Origin: Branchinecta lynchi
Lineage: Eukaryota; Arthropoda; Branchiopoda; Anostraca; Branchinectidae
Direction: 5' to 3'
NCBI GenBank assembly: GCA_023053575.1
Contig: JAKZAP010000018.1
Span: 20,860,202-20,924,201, forward strand
DNA: 64,000 nucleotides
In this document: positions 33,776-44,231 of the stretch, piece by piece
How the letters are laid out: each line of letters opens with the position of its first letter
Numbering within the stretch: the stretch's first letter is position 1
The notes under the pieces: model-generated
Database searches by the model: none
Seen by the model: the letters and a program-made list of their open reading frames with translations, nothing else
Told to the model about the DNA's origin: nothing
Program-made: the position numbers and the translations under genes

Positions 33776-34078
33776 CAGAGTAAGATAACACTCTAGCACC
33801 ACCAGTGATAGAGAACGTCCCCACTGAAACTCAATCAGTCGTGCACCAGCACTGGCTCCAGTAACTTCATAATCTGAACACAATAAAAAAAAAAAAAAAC
33901 CTCCCCTGTTTCCTCGGTGCGTCCACACTGCATCTTAGCTTTACTAGAATTTTTTAAATCCACAAATTTGTTTCGGTTTAAATGCTGCGAGCATAATGAG
34001 CGGCGCTACGATTATGGCCCGTTTGCCAAGCATGGAAAGTATAGATAATGACGCTACTCCTAGTGTTATTTCGCTCTG
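33776..34078 (+). mobile_element. hAT-type MITE, family K copy 4
   Basis: Ends CAGAGTAAGATAACACT and AGTGTTATTTCGCTCTG, perfect 8-bp duplication CATCTGAT (33768-33775 and 34079-34086). It lies 409 bp from copy 3 in the same orientation and provides the uninterrupted form of that copy. Confidence 0.87.
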
Positions 34079-34086
34079 CATCTGAT

Positions 34087-34454
34087 GAGTCCAGTACAGA
34101 CGAGAAAGGAGGTGCAGAGGCTTACCGACGAAATGTCCCATGGCAAAAAACTGTTGGTTTATTTTAACCGGGGAATTGTCGCCATGGGGACATTCTGTCA
34201 TGAGGACGTTTAGCCACGGGGACGTTTCGGTTTGGGGTGTTTTCCCGACGACCCGGTCCTGAGGCCCTACCGTTAAACTAAGGGATATACCTGTCATTAC
34301 AATGATGGTGAAGAAAACGAATAGGGAAGCGGCTGGAAGGCGAAATGGGGTGGGAATAGTATATGTCGTCAACGATGGAGGAAAGAAGCATGCCATTTTC
34401 AAACTCTTTCGCGTTTGATCCTCTGGTTTCGCTCAAATTGGAAGCCGCGAAAGC
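34087..34454. repeat. Short GGGGACGTTT-type tandem and unassigned DNA
   Basis: About 34180-34235 holds three or four diverged copies of a GCCA(T/C)GGGGAC(A/G)TT unit of about 19 bp. The rest is unassigned. Confidence 0.45.
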
Positions 34455-34680
34455 CGCTCAAATTGGAAAAATGAACTTGTGGGAAAACTTCCCACAAGTT
34501 CGTTTCTAACAAGTTAAAATTTTCCCACAAATTAATTTTTCCAACTTGAGCGGCTTTGAGCCTGAAAAGGACCCCTGCCAAGAAGGGCCGAAATATAGCT
34601 CTAATAAAATTCAGCAGACGTTTGCACAATCAAATACGATTTGCAGTCAGCTTGAGCTGAATGAACATTTACGTGGATGC
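34455..34680 (+). repeat. Family L copy with extra hairpin
   Basis: A hairpin (TGAACTTGTGGGAAAAC, then its complement) lies at about 34464-34510. It is followed by ACTTGAGCGGCTTTGAGCC, AAAGGACCCCTGCCAAGAAG, GGCCGAAATATAGC and CAGTCAGCTTGAGCTGAATG. The first hammerhead-like box reads CTGAAAA here, so it would be inactive. Confidence 0.5.
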
Positions 34681-34854
34681 TCAGCTATGAAAATTTGTTT
34701 ACTGACCTATACACACAAAATCTTTATTCTAAAGTAAAAATTTTTCTTTCAAGAGGAATAATAAAAATATACACTTTACGGGAGGCTACCGAGAATAGTT
34801 ATTTTTTGCGTGAAAAAGTTCAAGAGTTTACGGGTTTTTTTTCTTAGTTCCGAA

Positions 34855-35762
34855 GACGTTTTTAATAACAAGACCAAATGGATCCCAAAAATTGAATATC
34901 TGATCCAGACATTTGGGTCTCGGTGTTAATCCCCGGACTGCTTAAAAGGTTGACTATTCAAATTTTGAAACAGATTAAGGCCATTGGCTAATCATCTAAG
35001 AAAACCAAGTTCGGATCCCTACACGTCTTATCTACTTTGATGTAATTGATCAAAACATCCTGCGTTACTTCTACCGAATTTCCGGTTTCGGCCGGGTTCC
35101 GGGCAAACTACTTGTCTGGCAAAATACTAAAGCTCAAAAATGAATTCAGCATGTCTCCTTACCCCTCCGTCCAACCTCTAATCAACTTCAGATAAAGCTT
35201 CTGCTTAAGAGATTTTCCGCGTTTGACCGGATACAGCATGCCTCTTCACCAGTACATCGAACCTCTAATCAACTTCACATAAAACTTTTACTTAAAACAA
35301 ATTTTCCGATTTTGGAAGGTTTCCGGGAGAACCGTATGTCCAGGTAGAAAATAGTCGCCATAGACAGTTTCGGCATGTCTTTGTATCCCTAAGTGAACAT
35401 CTAATCAACTTCAAATCAAACTTTTACTTTTAATATATTTTCCGGGACTCCGGGCGAACTATTTGCCCGGTGAGAAAATGAAGTTCAGTTCTGGATTCAG
35501 CATGTCCGCTTATTGACTCTCACATGAGCTTGACAAAATATTTCTTCATCCCTTAATTTAAAACCCCCTCCCCTGCCCCTAAGTATTGGGCTAAAGGGCC
35601 CATCTACGAACTTGACCTGTACTTTGATCCAATGGATCCTCACACCAAGTTTGAACAAAACATCTCAACCCTTCGAGAGTTATCGTGGTGACAGACGGAC
35701 AGACGAAGAAGTTTTACGGAGTCATAGGTATCCCTCCACTTACGTTTTGGGATTCCAAAAAG
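34855..35762 (-). repeat. R1 composite repeat, reverse copy
   Basis: Left end AATAACAAGACCAAATGGATCC, then units with CCGGGTTCCGGGCAAAC, ATTCAGCATGTCTCC and CTAATCAACTTCAGATAAAG, then the head (CCATCTACGAACTTGACC, GACAGACGGACAGACG, TACGTTTTGGGATTCC). Close in length to 27797-28770. Confidence 0.68.
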
Positions 35763-35894
35763 GGATGAGTTTAATACAAAAAAAAATTGATAGTTGGTTG
35801 GATTTTGTTTACTTTATCCTACTGGGAAAAAATATTTTCATACTGGAAAAGTCGATTCCCTACACCGTTGCGGAGGGGTTAGGTAAAAAAAAAA

Positions 35895-36205
35895 GAAAAG
35901 GTAAAGGTATCAGCACATAGCCTTGACAGGCCAAGCTGGTGGCGCTGATCTCCGATTCTCGACCCTCAGCCAGGAAGTGCAATGGGGGGTTGGGGGCCAG
36001 TCATCCTGTGCTTTCACACACCCTTCCTGTCACCTTCCCGGATTTCTCCAGGTACCCATTTGAAGCTGGGTGGACTTTGGCTTGTCTTACAGGGTTACGC
36101 CACTAACCCCCGTCCCAAACCAAACAGTAGGCACTACCGAGACTCGAACAAGCGACCCTTCACTTGCGAGTCCGGCGCGCTAACCACTCGACCACGGACG
36201 GAAGG
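35895..36205 (-). mobile_element. tRNA-derived SINE, second family
   Basis: Reverse complement of 36130-36201 is tRNA-like, with A box TGGTCGAGTGG and B box TTGTTCGAGTC and a GCGCGCCGGACTCGC anticodon-arm-like segment. It is followed by a unique body (CCAAAGTCCACCCAGCTTC, AAATGGGTACCTGGAG) and a pyrimidine-rich tail (ACCTTTACCTTTTC). The long body makes a SINE more likely than a tRNA gene. A tRNA scan would settle it. Confidence 0.58.
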
Positions 36206-36807
36206 GTGAGGTTCGATCTTCGTTCTCAGCACCAGTATTTGGTCTGGATAATGTCTTCAAACATTCTGCGGATCGTGAGCTAACCCCTCTCCTATTTTCC
36301 GCGATGTCGCGAAAATTCCAGACCATTTCCTGAGCAGAAAGGAAACATGAGCTAGGCCTTTTTAATATTTAACGGAAGGTTAGGGGAGAAGTATTATTGA
36401 CGATCAAGTTAAAAAAAATCACATCAAGCCAAAAAACAAGCCAGTTAAAAAGAAAAATAGCCAAGCCTTACAATGCAATACACGCCCAATTATAAAATGG
36501 CAACACTCCTGGGGGGTGGGGGCGCATAGCTACTAAGGAGCTCTTTTTCTCCCTTGATTAGTCTCTTTGTACACGTCATTCTTTTCCAGGAACAGGAATA
36601 GTTTCTAATCATAAGCGAGGCTTTCTTGCGATAATATACAGAACCATCTGTCCCTGGAGTGTTAGGAGTCTTATTAAAAAGGCAGTACAGAGCGGAAATT
36701 CGGGATGGAGATATTCCAGGAACCTATAAAAATCGGTAGAAGACAGTAGACTACCCCTTTATAATCAGATTGTTTCGCAGAAAACTGACGAAAGCGGTAC
36801 TGTTTTT
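36206..36807. other. No recognised feature
   Basis: Nothing supported. A 13-base G-rich run is near 36512. Confidence 0.35.
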
Positions 36808-37830
36808 GGGATCCGAAAACGTTTGTGGCGGGATACTTATGACTTCGTAAAATTTGTTCGTCCGTTTGTCCGTGCATCTGTTAGCATGGTTAGACTAATC
36901 TTGGTGTGAGGATCCTTTGGGTCAAAATACAAGTCGAGTTTGTAGATGAGCCCCGCAGCCCTATGTGTACACGTGGGGTTTGGGCTTCAAGCTAATGTGA
37001 CCTCGGGGTAAGGAGTTATGGTGAATCCAGATCTGAATCTCATTTTCTCACCACTGGAAATCTGACAAAAATCCGAATCTGGCAAAAACGGAAATTTCAA
37101 AGAAGTAAAAGCTTACTCTATGTAAGTAAGTAAGTAAGTAATTTATTTATGACCTGCCATTTTGAAAAGGCGGAGTAAATGAAGAAAATAAAGATAATTA
37201 ACAAAACACATATCTACACACATATACACACATAGAAAGACACTTAATTTGTAATCTTCGGTCAGGAAGCAGTGGACGACGTCATGTGCTGTTTGGGCCT
37301 TGTTGTCCATGATTTTTGAAAGCGATGACGAAAGATCCAAAAGGGTAACACTTGCATCTTGAATTTTGAATTTCTCCGTCAATGTATGGTTATGACATAA
37401 TTTCGACAAGTGGAGCAGGTGCTTTGCATATTTAAAATAGCATCATCTTATCTTTTTAATCTCCTTCTTTCGCAGAACATGAGTGACGCCAGAACGAAAT
37501 AGTATAGAAGGAGCGCAGAAGGTGCTGTACAAATTTCCCAAAGCTTTACGATTATAACGCCCCCGGTATAATCGTAGATTAGATGCGTGTATGTAGATTA
37601 GAGCGTGAATGTAGGCATGAGAATGTATGCTAAATTCCACTTTCATTTATCTCTGGACAAGCGTGTGACCGGAATCGAGCCAAACCGGAGATTTGATTGA
37701 AGTAAAAGTTGTTCTCGTGTCGATAACATTGGTTCTAAAATGTTGTTGAATGCTATTTGTGCTCTCCTCGGGAAAAGTCCGGTCGGAATCAGGTCGAAAC
37801 TGGATGTTTACGAATTAACGCGATAGCCTG
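36808..37830 (+). repeat. R1 composite repeat split by a LINE tail
   Basis: Head at 36808-37110 (GGGATCCGAAAACGTTTG, TTGGTGTGAGGATCCTTTGG, GAGTTTGTAGATGAGC) and further units at 37646-37830 (GGACAAGCGTGTGACCGG, CCAAACCGGAGATTTG) are one diverged R1 copy separated by 37125-37645. Confidence 0.55.
37125..37645 (-). mobile_element. LINE 3' end with (TTAC)n tail
   Basis: On the reverse strand an open stretch (LYRGRYNRKALGNLYSTFC; SSSLSKIMDNKAQTAHDVVH) ends at 37143. It is followed immediately by AATAAATTACTTACTTACTT. The tail structure and the clean break in the R1 repeat support a retrotransposed 3' end. The protein part is not one I recognise. Confidence 0.5.
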
Positions 37831-39995
37831 ATATGCTAGAAGTATGCAAAGTGACCTCGGATATTGGTCCACTTGGAAGGGATTCCATAAATTCTTGCGC
37901 GTGGTGGATTTTCGGTTTGCTTTCCGGAAAATGAATTTTTCAGAACGTCAGTATCGCCGCTTCGCTTTTTATCGCAGCTGTCGATAGTCCTCTGAATAAG
38001 CGATTGTATTCAGCAGCATCAACTAAGAAATGTCTTTAATCCTCTGTGGCGGGTTTATCTCTATCCTCGCCAGAGAGATCGTGGAAAATAATTAAGAGCC
38101 TGATGGGAATGCCTTTGCTAAATTGATCAAGAGAGGCGTATTGGCAGATTCGGTAATGGGATGTTATTGCGAGGATCGATCAGAATCCGCAGGGGTAACA
38201 GGCCGTGAGCTGCGGGATGTTTGGGACTTCCGTAATGCGTTGATGGATTGGTGCTGGTGGTCAATAGTGGGGAGAACCCTTTTTTTTCCTATGAGGTGGT
38301 TTTCTTTCAACCGTCCTCGAAGTAGGTGGAGCGCTTGAAGCACAATGGACACTTCTAATGCTTTACTTTGTATTAAATGCTTCACAAATAAACATTTCCG
38401 ACTTCCTTTAGAAGGCGCTACGAAAATCGGCCGTTTTCTTGTCATCCCTTGTCTTTACCTCTTTGGCATTTCGGCGATCCAAATCTTAGGAGCTGGGATA
38501 TCGTGGCAGGAAATTCAAAAACTCCCAGCAATGCTTGATAGAAAAGGATATATTGGAGATGTCACCAAAGTCAAGCCGCAGATGCAGTTTACCTGATTGT
38601 TCTAGTGTTTCATCAGAAGTTCCATGGCTTAAACTGCCTGTTAAAAGGTTTGCGTTGTGGAATAGTGTTGTGAAGCTTGATTAGCTTGCTTTATAAAACG
38701 TACCAAAATATGAAATAAGCTTATAAAAAATAACATAGCTACAAATATCATTCAAAAACAAATAACCTATTGAAATCTGAATTATACAAGCTGATTTATG
38801 CATAAAATAAAGATCTACTAAGTATTATAAGACACATCACTTTTATCTTTGTCCAAGCTAGTAAATTGATCATGTACTGGCCCAAAAAATTACGCTTTGA
38901 AATATCAAAGAGAGGAAACTGTTGAAAAAGCTGCTGATCTAGGGGTTAAGCATTGTTCGTAGGTTGTTACAGAGTGGGATTGGGGTAGTTTGATGTGCCC
39001 ATTGAACTTTAAGCAAGATCCGACCAGTCATCGATAGCGGTCATGCTCTACAAAACCGGACCTTGAAGAATTGTAGTAAATATGGGAAGAAAACGATGAC
39101 GTAATAGACAGATTGCACGTTTCCCGACGAAAACGGATATTCTTAATCATCATCAGAAAGGAAAAACGAATAATTTAATATGGCGAGGTGTGGGATTTAC
39201 AACTTTGAGACTAAATTATGGGCCTTTGGTAAATATGCCAAGTTTTTAAACCCCTGCATAATATTTCCCCAACCTTTTCTTGATTGATTAAAAAAAGTTC
39301 CAGAACAAAGTGTAATCGGACATGTGTTTTGATAGACTTCAAAGTTTTGCTTAAAAAAAAAAATTAGCCTCACGTCCTATTGGTCGGCTTCGGCTATGAC
39401 GCAAAGATGAAAACACGACCAACAGGAAGCAAGATTTCACTTTATCGTAAAATCTTGAAGCCTTTGCTGTCAGAAGTCTCATAACAGATAACACAGGGAT
39501 CCCCCCCCCAAACGCAACAAACCGGCAAGAAACTTTGTCCCTGTGCTGAAAAGACAACGCATCCCCCCCCCAAACAAAAAAAAAAATCCCCACAAAAAAC
39601 ACCGCAAATTAGCAAGAAACACTACGGAATATACTCCTTCTGCCCAAACTGATTGCTAATAATTAGGTGGTGCCGAACGGATGAAGCTGCTTTTACATTG
39701 ACACGTTGGGCCTTTCGCACTGAGCTTCGCAACCTCTACGTCGCGCTTGCGGCGACAGCGGCGACTCAGACAATAAAACGCAACGCAAGAATATAACCTA
39801 ATGATGAAGAAAAACTTATTAATAATGAAAGAAATAAAAATTCACCAAAAGAATCCAAGAAAGGAAAAGGTGCAAATACTCATCCAGCATAAAAGCTTCT
39901 CGCGCAGGTGTAAAAAATACGCTACGCAACCGCAAGATAAACGCATTTACGCAACGAAGCGTCAATGTGAAAGCGGCTTAAGTTATTTAAAATTT
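37831..39995. other. No recognised gene
   Basis: Over 2 kb of mixed sequence. Notable only for C runs at about 39500 and 39565 with flanking GGGATCC/GCATCC and an A run near 39352. Open stretches (for example 38164-38445 on the reverse strand) show no similarity or splice support. Confidence 0.3.
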
Positions 39996-40095
39996 GCTCA
40001 AGCGATATTTCAGCCCTTTTTTTTGCAAGGGTCATTGATAGGCAGCATTAAAGAAGTGCTGAAATGTCGCCAAAAAAATCTTCGCTGAATTGTCC
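39996..40095 (-). repeat. Possible family L fragment
   Basis: GCTGAAATATCGCTTGAGC and GACCCTTGCAAAAAAAAGGGC on the reverse strand, next to a second GACATTTCAGCACTTC, resemble parts of the family L core. Confidence 0.35.
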
Positions 40096-40399
40096 GCTTA
40101 CAGCCATAAAACGTAACACAAATACACAGGATCCAGCTGTAGAAAATTATAGAAAATTGCACAGTTTATTCATCTTTTATTCACAGTTCATTCACCAGAA
40201 GTGAAACTAGTCGACAGAAAAACCACCAACCGCGCCCAGCGGGGTTGGTGGCATCGCTGAAGATAACAATACTTGAAATTCTATGAAACTAGCTCAGTCC
40301 CCAAAATTGGCGGGTAGGGTCTGACAAGGTCCAGGGTTGATTTGTGATGCTTTGGTTTCGGTTGGTTTGAGTATTGGATGTTGGTTGTTTTCTATGGCA
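40096..40399. other. No recognised feature
   Basis: A short hairpin (ACCAACCGCGCCCAGCGGGG) lies near 40225-40250. Nothing else. Confidence 0.35.
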
Positions 40400-40640
40400 C
40401 TTTTCAAATCACTTTTCCGTCGGTCGGTCGGTCCGGTAATCGCGAGTTTGGGTTTTGGGTACTTCCAGATGTGCTAGGACGATGAAACTTAGCAGGTGTA
40501 TTAGCGAACAGACCAAACTAGCTTGGAAACAGTCTTTACCCCAATCCGAACATCGTGGGGGGAGTGGAGGGAGGGGAATCCGTAATCTTGAGGTATACAT
40601 AATTTTGTAGCGGGAGATCGGATCTTAATGAAACTTGATA
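40400..40640 (-). repeat. Family C composite repeat, reverse copy
   Basis: Contains GGTCGGTCGGTCCGG, ATCGCGAGTTTGGG, TACTTCCAGATGTGCTAGG, ACGATGAAACTTAGCAGG, GGGGGGAGTGGAGGGAGGGG and GATCTTAATGAAACTTGAT. This is the reverse of the order at 46440-46770 and 63420-64000. Confidence 0.65.
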
Positions 40641-40659
40641 TCTGGAAATACACCGTGTT

Positions 40660-41460
40660 AATAATACCTAGATGGCGCTTTACACACCGGACTTGTACCA
40701 GTAAGTCAGAAATAGTTTTCGAATATAATTTAGAAGTCTAGGACCCACAAGACCCACAAGGCGGGATCTCATGGTGAAAACCAAATAAAACCAAATATAT
40801 AATTTTTAATGGGGAAAACGCCCTTGAGATGAAAACATTCTAAAAGTAGTGAACTGAAAGACATTTATGCTCCTCAGCCGGGATTTCAACCCAGGACCAT
40901 TTGCTTACAAGGCAGGCGCTCTACTATTTGAGCTACCGAGGGGCTTGTGAACAGAGTTCACAAACCACTACAATAGTCTGGTGTTAGCCGGCCATAGGAA
41001 CAGTGTTCCCGCCCGAAGGCTAATTCATCTAACCAGTTCACTTCCCCATGTCACGGAAATTAATAATAATAAATAGATGGCACTTTACAAAAGGGACTTG
41101 TACCGTGACCAATAAATCAGAAATATTTTTTTGAATATAATCTAGAAGTCTAGGACTCCATTGTCGGAGCAAGGTGGACATACCAGGACCCACAAGGCGG
41201 GGTCTCACGGGAAAAATAAGTGTTCACGCAGTGAGCACCTTCCGGAAGATGATCAGTGGCCACTGAAAAGCCGCGTTTTTCTTGACATTCAAAGAAATCA
41301 GACAGGGCGATACCACTATGTAAAAGTCGGTTATCCGTGAATTGCAAAGCTACGAAGTAACGCATTTTTACCGGCTCTTCAAGGAAGTGAACAAAATGAT
41401 GGGTAACTAGATTGTGCTATCTCAGCCCATTTCGGTTAAACTTTAGTTATTTACGATCCA
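40660..41460 (+). repeat. Family J repeat with a 120-bp direct duplication and SINE insertion
   Basis: TAGATGGC(G/A)CTTTACA, GACTTGTACC and TCTAGAAGTCTAGGAC-type blocks occur at 40670-40790 and again at 41080-41200, on either side of the SINE. The remainder (CAGTGGCCACTGAAAAGCC, CTACGAAGTAACGCATTTTT, GGGTAACTAGATTGTGC) recurs at 55900-56400 and partly at 61850-62000. Confidence 0.55.
40835..41050 (-). mobile_element. tRNA-derived SINE copy 2 (Thr-like)
   Basis: Reverse complement of 40869-40943: GGTAGCTCAAATAGTAGAGC (A box), GCCTGCCTTGTAAGCA (anticodon loop CTTGTAA, TGT, as in tRNA-Thr) and CCTGGGTTGAAATCCC (B box with one change). Flanks match 7040-7330. A dispersed tRNA-derived SINE; an intact tRNA gene is unlikely because the acceptor stem does not pair well. 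Confidence 0.62.
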
Positions 41461-41474
41461 GTAGCCTATTCTTG

Positions 41475-42222
41475 TTTTTGGGATCCCAAAACGTAAGTGG
41501 AGGGATACCTATGACATCGCAAAAGTTGTATGTCTGTCCGTCTGTCAGCAGGATACTCTCGAAGGGAATGAGGTATTTTGATTTTTGATGAAACTTGGTG
41601 AGAGGATTCTTTGTGTCAAGGGAAGGGTCGAGTTCTTAAATGGGCTCGCTGTTGCCCTAAATTTGGAGGAGGGGAGGGGGTTAAAATTCCGGGCAAACAT
41701 AATATTTTGAAATAACTAATGAGAGAGTCGATTAAGGGGTAAGAAGACATACTGAACACTTAAGTGAAAATTATTATCTACCCGGACATGCAGTTCGCCC
41801 GGGATCGGGCCAAACCCAGAAAATTTGTTAAAAGCAAAAGTTTTATTTGAAGTTAATTATATGTCCAATTTAAGGATAAGAGAAGATGCTGAATCCGCAC
41901 ATGACTATCATTTTTTACCCGGACATATAGTTCGCCCGGAACCGGAAACTGGACGAAAGCGAAAATTTGGCAGAAGTAAGGCAGGAAGTTTCGATCAGTT
42001 TCGTCAAAGATATGACGTAGAGGGGTAAAGACACATGCTGAATCCATAACTGAACTTGTTTTTCTGGCTGATTAGCTATTTGGCCTTGATCTGTTTCTAA
42101 ATTTTAATAATACAAATTTTCATGAAGTCTGGCGTTGAGTGGATCTGGCGAAAACAAGACCCAATAATTTTCTGTATCAAATACTATATTTTTGGAACCC
42201 CAACGAAACCTTTGATCTTGTT
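41475..42222 (+). repeat. R1 composite repeat copy
   Basis: Head with GGGATCCC and CAAAACGTAAGTGGAGGG, GTCCGTCTGTCAGCAGG, TTGATGAAACTTGGTGAG, three units (GAAGACATACTGAACAC, CCCGGACATGCAGTTCGCC, GTTTTATTTGAAGTTAATT), and the end CCAACGAAACCTTTGATC then TTGTTC. Confidence 0.7.
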
Positions 42223-42679
42223 CTACACGTGATCTGTGCAGGTGAGGACCCGGGTTTCACCTCCAGTAAAATTTTGTGTGCTGCTGAAGACTGGAGGTGT
42301 TCTTTTGTTGGAAAAAGTTTTACTTCCTAGTATTTTTTTGTCTACCTTCAACATTGATACGCACCCTTTTCCTGTAGGAATCGTGTTCGATCTTGCTAGC
42401 CTGACTGAAATAAAACCAAATGAGTGAATATGTGCTTTTATCCGAATTTAACTTTCGCCCTCTGCAATGCGGAAATTGAGGCACTTTTCGCTAAGCCGAT
42501 TTGCCAACGTATGGCTATGAAGATACGCGTTACGTAAGAGATTAACGAATCTCGTGATTTGAGCGTGGTAACTTCAGATTTCAGCAAATTTCATTTGGTC
42601 GGGACTTGTAAGATGTCTGAAGTGTAAAGTCTCGAGATAAGAAAAGAGCCAGGGTTGGTCACCAAAAGTAACTTCGTAC
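42223..42679. other. No recognised feature
   Basis: Nothing supported. Confidence 0.35.
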
Positions 42680-42795
42680 ACCCTAGAAAGTAACCCAAAA
42701 GTATCTCAAAGTAACCCAATGTAACCTAATGTAACCCACTGCAATGTAACCCAATGTAACCAAAAGTAACCCTGAGTAACCCAAAGTATCCTGAA
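42680..42795. repeat. AGTAACCCAA minisatellite
   Basis: About eleven tandem copies of a 10-bp unit (consensus AGTAACCCAA, with ATGTAACC variants). It is flanked by an inverted pair: TGGTCACCAA before and TTGGTGACCA after it, with ACACCCT/AGGGTG-like bases next to them. Confidence 0.8.
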
Positions 42796-43259
42796 GTGAC
42801 TCGCACACCCTGGTTCTTGGTGACCAACCCTGGGAAGAGAGGGAGAAAATGACGAGAAGCACTGTACTGCGCATTTTCTGACAGCTACAGAGCTTCTACC
42901 GTCCTTTAAACTGACCCCCTTTCCTTGACCTAACCTATATCCCCTTAATTCCTATTAGTTTAGCCGGGAATAACTTTCCGCTCTTTTCTTCCCTCCCGCC
43001 TTTTTTTTCTCACGCGCCGTAACAGATAATTAGCCTCTTTTTATACGAGACGGAAATTTGGTTCATTTAAAAGCTATCAAATTAGCATGAGTTCCCAGCC
43101 TGTTGATTGTATTTCCGAATAGAATCTTGTCTGAAGTGGCCAGGAAGAGGTTAAAGCAGCGATCTCCCCGTTGAAGTATCGATCTCATCGGTTGCTGGAA
43201 GGACACCGTCGGAAACAACAGGTCCCAATCTCGGAAACTCCATACTGTCTCGCTACACT
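42796..43259. other. No recognised feature
   Basis: Nothing supported beyond the inverted flank of the minisatellite. Confidence 0.35.
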
Positions 43260-43990
43260 CACAAAAATAACCGTTACCAGACGGGAGTTTTCCGTATGCC
43301 ACAAGCTATTTTACTCCGTTTTATCTTTCTGTTCATGTACTGTAAATTTCCGTTTGCCAACAGGAGTTTAAGCAATAATTTCCATTTTGATCCATTTCAG
43401 AAGTTGTCCGTACGGGAGCTCTGAATTTCAGTCAGATTTTCACGCTGGTGTACGGAAAATTTCTGTTTCGCGAGAAACGGAAAGTTTCCTGTTTTCTTTC
43501 ATACATATTTACGCTGGTACACAGAAATTTTCAGTTTAACAAGAAAAGGCAATTTTTCTGTTGAGCTTCAAAAAATTTACGCTACTGTACAGGATTCTTC
43601 AGTTTTTAAAGAAAAATAAGATTTGGCTTCTCCCCGCGCCGTTCAGCAACAGGAAACTTCAGTACGTGAACAATTATTTGTATGCTGGGATACGGAACTT
43701 TTCTCAAGAAACAGAAGTTTTCCGTTGAGCTCCAGAAAATTTACGTTCAGCAATAAGAAACTTCAATACCTGAACAATTTATATTTATTTTTATACTGGG
43801 ATACAGAAATTTTCTTTTTAGCAAGAAACGGGAAGTTCTCGGTTCAGCTCAAGAAAATTTACGTCAGTACCTGAACAATTTAGATCTATTTTTATGCTGG
43901 CATACGGAAATTTTTCTTTTTAGCAAGAAGCGTCAAGTTTTTCGTTGAGCTTAAACAAATTACGCTACTGTACAAGATTTTTCCGTTCGG
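43260..43990. repeat. Family E tandem array
   Basis: Six or seven diverged units of about 90-110 bp: GCTGG(G/T)ATACGGAAATTTTTC, TTTTTAGCAAGAAACG, AAGTTTTCCGTTGAGC and AAAAAATTTACGCTACTG. A related array is at 47330-47850. Non-coding. Confidence 0.65.
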
Positions 43991-43999
43991 AAAGAAAAA

Positions 44000-44231
44000 G
44001 AAGACTGCCGCACACATTAGGCACATTAATAAAATATTCCTTGAGCTCAAGCTGACTTTGAAACATATATTCAAATAATGTATACAACGGATACATCAGC
44101 TACGATAACTTCATTATCGATATTTCGGTCCTTCTTGGCAAATGGTCCTCGTCAGGCTGTCAATCTTCACGGTCAACTTCTGGGAGGAAACAAACCTGCA
44201 ATCATCGCTGCCAAAGCATCGTAGCTGACAT
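44000..44231 (-). repeat. Family L copy with intact hammerhead-like boxes
   Basis: On the reverse strand: GACAGCCTGACGAGGACC, ATTTGCCAAGAAGGACC, GAAATATCGATAATG, a TTATCG that pairs with CGATAA, then TAGCTGATGTATCCG. CTGACGAG is 44148-44155 and GAAA is 44123-44126. CAGC before and GCTG after could form stem I. Ends of the repeat are not clear. Confidence 0.5.

Noticed and set aside
33302..33928. 208-residue open frame on the reverse strand
   Set aside because: It runs through the end of one hAT MITE and into another, shows no recognisable motif, and codes across element boundaries with no splice logic.
40869..40943. Possible tRNA-Thr gene on the reverse strand
   Set aside because: The head is Thr-like, but the B box is altered, the acceptor stem pairs poorly and flanks match another SINE copy.
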